DNA from: Beroe ovata
Lineage: Eukaryota > Ctenophora > Nuda > Beroida > Beroidae
Direction: 5' to 3'
DNA length: 64,000 bases
Assembly (NCBI GenBank): GCA_946803715.1
Contig: CAMPET010000095.1
Location: 145,039 to 209,038, forward strand
Numbering within the stretch: the stretch's first letter is position 1; each line of letters begins with the position of its first letter. Both the position numbers and the translations under genes were made by a program. The notes under the pieces are model-generated. The model saw only the letters and a program-made list of their open reading frames with translations. It did no database searches and was not told where the DNA came from. This document shows positions 47,581 to 64,000 of the stretch, piece after piece.

Positions 47581-49038
47581 TCATCCCTCAAATTTATCAC
47601 TGCCAAGTTCTTCTATAAGGGGCTTTGATACACTTTCTTCAGGTTCAACAGTGACCTCATCATCTTGCAATGCTATCTGTCCAATTGCACTTCTAATTGA
47701 ATCAAGTTCTGGGAAACCAGAATCGGATGGTTGTATTTCGTCCTCACTGTCAGAAGAATATGTTTCATATTCGGATGATGAATCAGATATGGATTCCCCT
47801 GAGCTAGAAACGTCAACATATGCCTCAAATTCCTCCAACGGGAATGGTATGTCACTTTTACAAATCACTTTCATAGAGTTGAGGGTTTCACTGAGTTTCT
47901 TAATGTGCTTTTCATTGGCATCTTGGATCCAAAGGCAATAGTGGTTAATGAATGTTTTGTTGTGTAGATAATAATATTCATGACTTCGTAGTATGTTCAA
48001 GGCTCCAAGAAGACACTTCAATATGCAGGTCTTGCCCTGAGAGACAATAAATTTGATATCCTGAAAAACTCTTGAACAGAAGTCAAAGTGTCTGTAGAGA
48101 GGGTAGGTTAAAGAGTATGAGTAGTTCAAGACCAAGCACTCCTGCAAAGATGCTGGGACATACAACCAAGACAATTGTGAACTCAGCTTGCAAATATTCC
48201 AAGCAGATTCAACTGAACTCTCACCACAATTGATCAGGTGATCAAATACAAATGAATACAGAATATCAACTAATCCAATCATTGTGTCTTTTATGTTCTC
48301 CAATCCCACTGAGATGTGCTTTGATGGAAGCTGACATAACAAAAATTGCTCATCATCCACCAGAGAAAAGTTATCGGGACTGATGATATATCTTGGCTGA
48401 TAATGAATAACATCACCAACAAACTCATTGATATCCATAAAGTCAGATAAATAGTGCTCCATATCAAAGCTTTCAAGCAGATTATCATCCAGAAGTGCTT
48501 TCCTACTTTGTGGAGGGGTTTGGTCAGGACAAGGAATATCAAGCAGACTTGGGAACTCAGTAATAAGTGGCCCATAATAGTTGTTATATGCATTACAGAA
48601 TCCATAGCTGATATGAACCGAAATAGGATTATCAGGAAAGTTTTGCTCCCACTCCCAAGTGAAATCCTCTTCATCATTAGAATCACAGTTCTCATTATGT
48701 TCCTCTGATAAAACTTGGATGTTTGGTGGCTTTACTGCACTTTTGGGAGAAAGGAGTTTATTTATCATATTGAGATCTTTAAAGAACTCACCATGGTTTT
48801 TCTTTGGTATATTGACAATGATGTCACCTTTATCCACATCATACTGGGCATGCTCAGTTCCATCTTCTATGATCTCATTACAGAAATTTAGGCGAAGGTA
48901 GTATGGTTTGAGGTGGAACTTGAATTCAGTTCCTTCTATATGAATATCTGAATCAGAAATCTTTATATAGGGTACATGCATGGTGATTATAACAAATGCA
49001 TCATCTTGAGTTATCTCAAACCTTGGAGTCAACATCAC
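47581..49038 (-). CDS. SHQ1: SHQ1, H/ACA ribonucleoprotein assembly factor
   Basis: SHQ1 is the chaperone that holds dyskerin (NAP57/Cbf5) before it is built into H/ACA snoRNPs and telomerase RNP. This is a single-exon gene of 485 residues (human 577). The N-terminal CS-like domain (1-95) has the family start MLTPRFEITQDD, EGTEFKFHLKPYYLRL, and YDVDKGDI. The SHQ1-specific helical domain (about 190-400) has FDMEHYLSDF, ESAWNICKLSSQLSWL and YPLYRHFDFC. The C-terminus is an acidic Ser/Asp/Glu stretch ending with PLIEELG, as in vertebrate SHQ1. All match the family order. The absence of introns is unusual beside the split genes around it but not unique in this window. The ATG at 49035 one codon later is the likely family start (MLTP). 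Confidence 0.95.
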   Translation of the reverse strand: MMLTPRFEITQDDAFVIITMHVPYIKISDSDIHIEGTEFKFHLKPYYLRLNFCNEIIEDGTEHAQYDVDKGDIIVNIPKKNHGEFFKDLNMINKLLSPKSAVKPPNIQVLSEEHNENCDSNDEEDFTWEWEQNFPDNPISVHISYGFCNAYNNYYGPLITEFPSLLDIPCPDQTPPQSRKALLDDNLLESFDMEHYLSDFMDINEFVGDVIHYQPRYIISPDNFSLVDDEQFLLCQLPSKHISVGLENIKDTMIGLVDILYSFVFDHLINCGESSVESAWNICKLSSQLSWLYVPASLQECLVLNYSYSLTYPLYRHFDFCSRVFQDIKFIVSQGKTCILKCLLGALNILRSHEYYYLHNKTFINHYCLWIQDANEKHIKKLSETLNSMKVICKSDIPFPLEEFEAYVDVSSSGESISDSSSEYETYSSDSEDEIQPSDSGFPELDSIRSAIGQIALQDDEVTVEPEESVSKPLIEELGSDKFEG

Positions 49039-49203
49039 CTAGTTTGGATAATCATTAAGATAGTACCTATGCCAAATTATATACTACCACTGTTCAGAGC
49101 TGTAAAACTTTCAATTCAATTCAAGATGAAGAAATTAAGAGAATAATGACTGATGCAGTTGTACCTTGTCTTGTATAGAATCTTGCAGTTTTTGCTAACA
49201 TAT

Positions 49204-49294
49204 TTGTAGGATTTCACCCTACCCTTGCTGGCGGGATTTTATCCCTGGCAAGATTGAAAATCGCACGCACCGACGGTAGGGTAAAATCCTACAA
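49204..49294 (+). mobile_element. Family A MITE, copy 2
   Basis: 91 bp with the ends TTGTAGGATTTCACCCTACC and its near complement. The interior matches copy 1 reversed. No convincing target duplication is visible. Confidence 0.85.
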
Positions 49295-49810
49295 TTACAG
49301 CATATGTGCACCATTGCACCAACAGAATCTCATGAGACCTTGGATAAGATTAGGATCAAGGAAAATGAGATGCTCCCATTTACATATGTGAAAGTCAAGT
49401 TAAAATTAGACTTTTCAGATTTTATCTGACCTCTGTTTCTGGAAAAATTTGACGTCTGATCCATGTGAATATTCTGTGTGCAAAAAAGATGACTCCTATA
49501 ATTGTCCACGGTTGCACAAATGAAACACAGTTATTGGGTTGTCTTAACTATAAGTTTCATGGTTGAGACCAATCGTCAGAAGACATTTCAATATGGTGTA
49601 TATCACAGTTAAGGTCTGAACTACTCCTTCATAAAACACTCAAGTCGAATCAAAGATGTCTACCTAGTAAAAATTTCCTTACATGCCTACATTTCGAAAT
49701 AAATTCTGATTTCTTATTTAAGAGTTTTTTATCCNGGTGACAGGGCTTATCAATCTATCACCGACAGCCATAAAACTGTTTCTTGCGCGCGAGAAACACT
49801 GAAATGAAAT

Positions 49811-49851
49811 TGAAACAGTGGCAGATGTCACTGACATCTGCCACTGTTTCA
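49811..49851. repeat. Perfect palindrome, 20-bp arms with 1-bp centre
   Basis: The left arm TGAAACAGTGGCAGATGTCA and the right arm TGACATCTGCCACTGTTTCA are exact complements around a single C. The surrounding GC-rich sequence carries GGGGCGCGCAACGTGTGCAC at 49923-49942, which also occurs at 6231-6250. Confidence 0.9.
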
Positions 49852-50026
49852 CTTTCAATGTCAGATAGCATCCGTGTTCCCGCGCTGCGTGACCCAAATA
49901 CTCCGCGCGCGCTGAGTAGAATAGGGGCGCGCAACGTGTGCACATAGCATCCGGCAGATGTCATGTCTAGGTGAAGGTCTGTGTATCTCGCCAGCCACAA
50001 CATTGAACATGAAATCTGAAGTTAAA

Positions 50027-50066
50027 TTGTAGGGAAGTAGGAGTAGGAAATTGTTAAATCCTACAA
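50027..50066. mobile_element. Internally deleted family A MITE relic
   Basis: A 40-bp stretch begins TTGTAGG and ends CCTACAA with most of the interior missing. It lies 33 bp from full copy 3. Confidence 0.5.
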
Positions 50067-50099
50067 TGATACTGATAGTGATATGTGATCGTGATAGTA

Positions 50100-50200
50100 T
50101 TGTAGGATTTCACCCTACCCTGGCTGGCGGGATTTTATCCCTGGCAAGCCAAGGGCGGAATGAAAATTGCGCGCACCGACGGTAGGGTAAAATCCTACAA
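50100..50200 (+). mobile_element. Family A MITE, copy 3
   Basis: 101 bp with TTGTAGG/CCTACAA ends and the same interior blocks (GGCGGGATTTTATCCCTGGC, CACCGACGGTAGGG) as copy 2, plus a 10-bp insertion. The flanks share TGATAGT, which may be a target duplication or part of the local TGATAGTGATA repeat. Confidence 0.85.
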
Positions 50201-50994
50201 CTGATAGTGATACTAAAAACTTCAAATACAAGTATAGGAAACATGACTTGAATTTGAAAAAGGTCTTCGACTTCAAGTTGCTGTTGAACGTTTTATAACC
50301 GATTTCTTAAAAAGGTCGCACTTGCACTGCAGAAATAAAATCTTCCAGCTACAGTTTGAATATGGAATGTGAAGCCAATGAGTTCAATGCCGAATGCGAA
50401 GCCAATATTTTTATCAGAAATCAAATCCTCTAAAAAAATGTTTTCTCATCTCTTAACAAAGGGTTCGAATCAGTCATTGCTAACGGTACGGGTAACAATG
50501 AACAATATTAGAATTGAATTATGTCATTCACTTATAATCACATTTCAGGAGCAATACAAAAATAAGGGATTGGTTTACCTGGTCAATGTCAGATCTGAGG
50601 TCACAGAAAATTAAATATGAGGAACAAACACAAAATTATCACGGATAGAATTACTCCTCTCCGATTTTTGGATGTGTTGGTATTATACCTTTGACAAATA
50701 CACATTTCTCGTAATCAGTACTATTTTGTAACCTATTACCTGTCAGGGCAGGAAATGGGCAAACCGTATTTACACGCACTTGTTACTTGATTCCGTCGAC
50801 TACTACGTGGAAGCATTATTCAACATAATTTTCGTACGGAAAAAGGGCATGCTGGTCTATCGTGTTTGCCGTGAAAAACAAAATTTTCTATCCGAATTTT
50901 GTTTCCGCCATTTTATGATCTTAACCCATAATTTGTTAATTAATGGGTTATAATTATTAACTTAGTTCCGGGTTGAATATCTCCCCCTTGGTAC

Positions 50995-53490
50995 ATGGAG
51001 GATCCAGAAACAGCGTCCACAGTCGAACTTAGACCAACCCAGCTCCTACCGGACATAGCCAATGAACTCCAGAATTTCGCGGAATCAGAGAACTTGAATC
51101 TGCTGTTGGATGACCCGTGTGAGTATGTAAAGACAATGCTTTCAGAGCAGAATTATGAGCTACCAACAACTGATACTATCGTGTCACATCTTGAAAGTGC
51201 AGACTCGGATACTCAATTGAGCTGTATCCAGTGTGTTTACTGGCTCCTTCAAACGGGTCTCCTAGAGACACATGATCACCGTATTGTGGAGTCCTGCATC
51301 AATGTTTGCAGGAAATCAGTCGATTTCAATGTTCTCTACTTTGCTATGAAAATTTCCAGCCATTATGAAAAAACAGAGAGTTATCCCCCTCTGAGGGACA
51401 TTTTCCTCAATCAAAAGCACCGTGCACTTGTTGTTTTCTTTGAGGTTTTGAAAGTTTCAAAATTTCCCAAAGAAGACAAACCGCAATCGGATTTTATCTT
51501 CGGGAAACTCAACCACTGGTTCATATGGACACAAAATAGGCTCAGAAGCCCCTTGAGGCCGATTGAAGCGCGCACAATGATGGAATTCTTCATCGAATTG
51601 TATTTGGATGAGAACAGAGTTGGCAGGAACAATGAAATGTTCATTAGGAACATGATAACCTATCTCCTGAACCTAGTGAGTAAGTCCCGACAACGAAAAT
51701 ACGTGTCGCAGCTGGTGACACGCATATCTTCTCACAATACGAGTGACAACAGTGAGACAACAGAGTTAGCTCGGCTTATGGAGCTCATGTACATGGCTGC
51801 ATGTAGGGGGAAATCTGACATTGTTAGGCAAAGTCAGCACGGCAAGATTGCCACAGAACTGAGAAGCATGATTCTGTCGCCAGATCAGAAGGAAATGGTC
51901 GTAAAACCTGCTCTTAATCTGCTCACACTTCTGTACGAAGGCCCACAGTATATGGCTAAACATGCCGTGTTCAAAACAGAGGAATTTCTTGCGTTCCTAG
52001 TCGAAAATATGGAGAACTACGACCAGTGTCAACACATTCTTACATTCTTCCTGATAAATGATTCAAAAAACGAGGCTATACGACAAAAACTGAGCAGTGG
52101 AGTGGGGAATTTGGCGGAAGATGAAGGGAATGAATTGTACAGGATTCTCAATTGCCATGATGATTTGAGGGATTTCAAACACAAGTGTCAGACAACAGAC
52201 ATATGGACCGTGTCCACCCACATAGTACTCTTTGTGCTATCGATCATCTACGAGACAATCTCAGATATGGTCGTTTCGGTGACTGGCTTGCTATCCGGAG
52301 AAGCAACGGTTGTCTCGGGAATTCTTCTGTTTATTTGTCTCTTCAGACTCCCCATTTGTAATTTTCTATCCCTGAGGCACTTCTACAAACACGGTCCATT
52401 GTCCGTAGCAGCTTCTCTAGAAGGGAAAATACCCGCGAATCCAATACAAAAATACGTGTTCCCATGGAGATTCGACAGTTTTCGGCACTGGATAATGAAT
52501 CTGTTGACACTGTGCCAATTCAATCCCACCGTGTTGGTTATTGATCTGATTTTCCACGTGCCACAGCCCCTCGAAAACGTGCTCATGGGCGATTATCACA
52601 TCTCCAGGCTAAAAATGGTGGAAACCATGGTGCAGGGCATACCATGCCTCGCCATCACACTTGTTCTCATTTACATAGACTTGGAGGACGGCTCCTACCA
52701 ATGGGATGTACTTGGTGCGATAAAACTCCCCAGACTCGCAGTGTCAGTAGGATTGCTAGCTTGGTCCTTGGTGACATTCGAGTCAAAAACAAGGATTGTA
52801 AACCGAGGCTTACACCATATCAAAACCGCAAGTCAGAAGGTTACCCTCTTTTTAGGGTATCTAACAATGATTTCGTCTCGAATCCTAACTCTGCTCCTCT
52901 TGTTCTCAATAACACGTCATCACATGTGGAAACTGGTGGCGGCACTCGGTTTCCACGCCTGTATAACGCTAGTTTCACACCTCCTGACATACACCCCTCT
53001 TAGAACTGGCAAGGACACCATCATAGAGGATCACTATGTTTTCGTTAGGGAGTTTCCCATTTCTATCCTGGCTCTCCTCTTTTCGGAACTATTCTTCATC
53101 TTGCTCCGCCATCCCATTGAAATTATCGGCGGTTCATTCCCCTACTACGAATACGAGCGGAGCGGCACATTCTACTTTGCTCTCGTCACATTACACGCAG
53201 CTGAAGTTGTTGCAGTAGCTGTGGCCGTGATGCTCAGCGACTCTGTGGCACCAGTGTTTCTAGCACTATCCTGGGTAGCAATAGGACTCTACCTGGTCTC
53301 CATTGTCCTGTTTGTGATGTATCGGCGGTGTTTTCACCCAGATGTCATGTTCACATCGGATGATATTGCTGATGACATGGACAGTAGATTGTGTATACGG
53401 AATGAGCCTAGGGACGATTGGAAATCCCGGGCTTTCCGGGCAATAAGGCACATTCCACAGTATCGGTCCAGAGATGTGTCAAGATCATGA
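50995..53490 (+). CDS. XK-related-like multipass membrane protein with a long soluble N-terminus
   Basis: A single exon of 831 residues. Residues 1-405 are soluble, helical and hydrophilic with no recognised domain. From about 408 hydrophobic segments begin (VVSGILLFICLFRL, GIPCLAITLVLIYIDL, LAVSVGLLAWSLVTF, RILTLLLLFSI, ISILALLFSELFFILL, ALSWVAIGLYLVSIVLFV), roughly eight spans. The motif RLKMVETMVQGIP...LVLIYI, followed by a loop, then a span ending in a basic FESKTR, matches the XKR order (hhEthhEshPQ...LQ, then hhSLhWhhhxYxxxhR). XKR proteins include caspase-activated phospholipid scramblases and XK. The Gln of the PQ motif is replaced here (GIPC). The basic C-tail (DDWKSRAFRAIRHIPQYRSR) is cytosolic. 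Vertebrate XKRs lack so long an N-terminal domain. Alternative: an unrelated multipass protein. Confidence 0.62.
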   Translation: MEDPETASTVELRPTQLLPDIANELQNFAESENLNLLLDDPCEYVKTMLSEQNYELPTTDTIVSHLESADSDTQLSCIQCVYWLLQTGLLETHDHRIVESCINVCRKSVDFNVLYFAMKISSHYEKTESYPPLRDIFLNQKHRALVVFFEVLKVSKFPKEDKPQSDFIFGKLNHWFIWTQNRLRSPLRPIEARTMMEFFIELYLDENRVGRNNEMFIRNMITYLLNLVSKSRQRKYVSQLVTRISSHNTSDNSETTELARLMELMYMAACRGKSDIVRQSQHGKIATELRSMILSPDQKEMVVKPALNLLTLLYEGPQYMAKHAVFKTEEFLAFLVENMENYDQCQHILTFFLINDSKNEAIRQKLSSGVGNLAEDEGNELYRILNCHDDLRDFKHKCQTTDIWTVSTHIVLFVLSIIYETISDMVVSVTGLLSGEATVVSGILLFICLFRLPICNFLSLRHFYKHGPLSVAASLEGKIPANPIQKYVFPWRFDSFRHWIMNLLTLCQFNPTVLVIDLIFHVPQPLENVLMGDYHISRLKMVETMVQGIPCLAITLVLIYIDLEDGSYQWDVLGAIKLPRLAVSVGLLAWSLVTFESKTRIVNRGLHHIKTASQKVTLFLGYLTMISSRILTLLLLFSITRHHMWKLVAALGFHACITLVSHLLTYTPLRTGKDTIIEDHYVFVREFPISILALLFSELFFILLRHPIEIIGGSFPYYEYERSGTFYFALVTLHAAEVVAVAVAVMLSDSVAPVFLALSWVAIGLYLVSIVLFVMYRRCFHPDVMFTSDDIADDMDSRLCIRNEPRDDWKSRAFRAIRHIPQYRSRDVSRS

Positions 53491-54013
53491 CCGATATGTG
53501 ATGACAATGTAAGTGAATGTGTCATGATGGTCATTCCTCATCGGTTATATGATGACACATCGTCTTGACAGACCCGTCAAAAACCAAGGAGTATGATTTA
53601 TACCTAGAGGTTTATGATTTATAGATACTCAACAGTATATGGCGGTGGCTTCACATTGCCGTGACATTATCGTGGTGGAATGGTGCATGAGTATTGAGTA
53701 CTGAGTAGCTTATCTAATGAGTATCGTGCGGACACGTTTATTTGCTCTTCGTACTTTTGTAATTTGTAAACTATTTTTTGTAGTTTCTTTTTTTGTAATT
53801 TCTTTGCTGATATCAATAATTACTAAATTTGTCGAGGAGCTGGCTTCACCAGAAGACATATCCCCCGATTTCCAGATGTAACATCTTAAATTCAACGCAG
53901 GGCCACGCGACATAAAACATGGAGATCTTAATAACTCCTTGAAGGAACAGCCATCATAAAACAATCACAGATTCACAGATTAAAAACGACTTGTGCAGTC
54001 TCTCTCTCTCTCA
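53491..54013. other. Convergent spacer between the XK-related gene and LONP1
   Basis: It presumably contains both 3' UTRs; it ends in a (TC)n run near 54000. No gene is seen. Confidence 0.6.
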
Positions 54014-63933
<9,920 letters not shown>

Positions 63934-64000
63934 CTGAAATAGGATGATATGAAATGTGATATAAGAAAACTTTTTGAAATTCAAACAGCAAATATTCATT

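Larger units (their letters stand above)
49039..50994. other. Repeat-rich divergent spacer between SHQ1 and the XK-related gene
   Basis: It contains two family A MITEs, a shrunken relic at 50027-50066, a 41-bp palindrome, an ambiguous n near 49735 and the dispersed TCTGACCTCTGTTTCT sequence near 49425. No supported gene; a plus open frame at 50369-50614 has no family feature. Confidence 0.65.

Noticed and set aside
50369-50614. Short plus-strand open frame upstream of the XK-related gene
   Set aside because: No motif, no splice link to the downstream gene and no start context; treated as spacer.

Overview
This window is eukaryotic and almost certainly from an invertebrate metazoan. Its genes are split by short GT-AG introns (mostly 60-600 bp) and include animal-type families: a ciliary IFT172, a NET1/ARHGEF3-type RhoGEF, an LDLa-ectodomain GPCR, a Ly6/three-finger GPI protein, an XK-related membrane protein and a MEIS/PREP-type homeobox fragment. 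The repeats are short inverted-repeat elements, minisatellites and small satellites. The species cannot be fixed from this sequence. Three N-runs (14342-14584, 33341-33468, 56760-57095) and isolated n bases show a draft assembly.

Layout, left to right. 0.4-2.7 kb (minus): exons of a gene running off the left edge, one carrying a MEINOX (MEIS/PREP) domain. 2.7-6.9 kb: gene-poor, with two small inverted-repeat element families. 6.9-7.6 kb (minus): a small secreted cysteine-containing protein. 8.2-25.3 kb (minus): IFT172. Thirty exons reconstruct in frame to about 1735 residues, but exons 21-29 are present twice (8404-11924 and 14903-18266), separated by a satellite, a long-armed foldback element and an N gap. 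25.5-28.9 kb (minus): a large unrecognised helical protein. 29.0-30.2 kb (minus): an intronless acidic orphan. 31.1-37.4 kb (plus): a ten-exon hAT-transposase-like protein of about 1096 residues with a duplicated zinc-finger module. 37.8-38.2 kb (minus): Ly6-like protein. 39.2-44.0 kb (plus): NET1/ARHGEF3-like RhoGEF, eleven exons, about 715 residues. 45.0-47.3 kb (minus): APC/C subunit 2. 47.6-49.0 kb (minus): SHQ1. 49.0-51.0 kb: repeat-rich divergent spacer. 51.0-53.5 kb (plus): intronless XK-related-like protein with a long soluble N-terminus. 54.0-63.9 kb (minus): mitochondrial Lon protease LONP1, whose roughly 4.9-kb intron contains a complete intronless LDLa-GPCR gene on the same strand (59220-62531).

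The neighbours form no pathway; this is an ordinary metazoan gene neighbourhood. Housekeeping genes (LONP1, APC2, SHQ1, IFT172) lie next to lineage-specific ones. The most unusual structures are the duplicated IFT172 exon block, the GPCR nested in LONP1, the transposase-derived gene with repeated zinc-finger modules, and the foldback and satellite elements. Exon coordinates were read by eye from splice signals, reading frame and family knowledge. No alignment or search was run.
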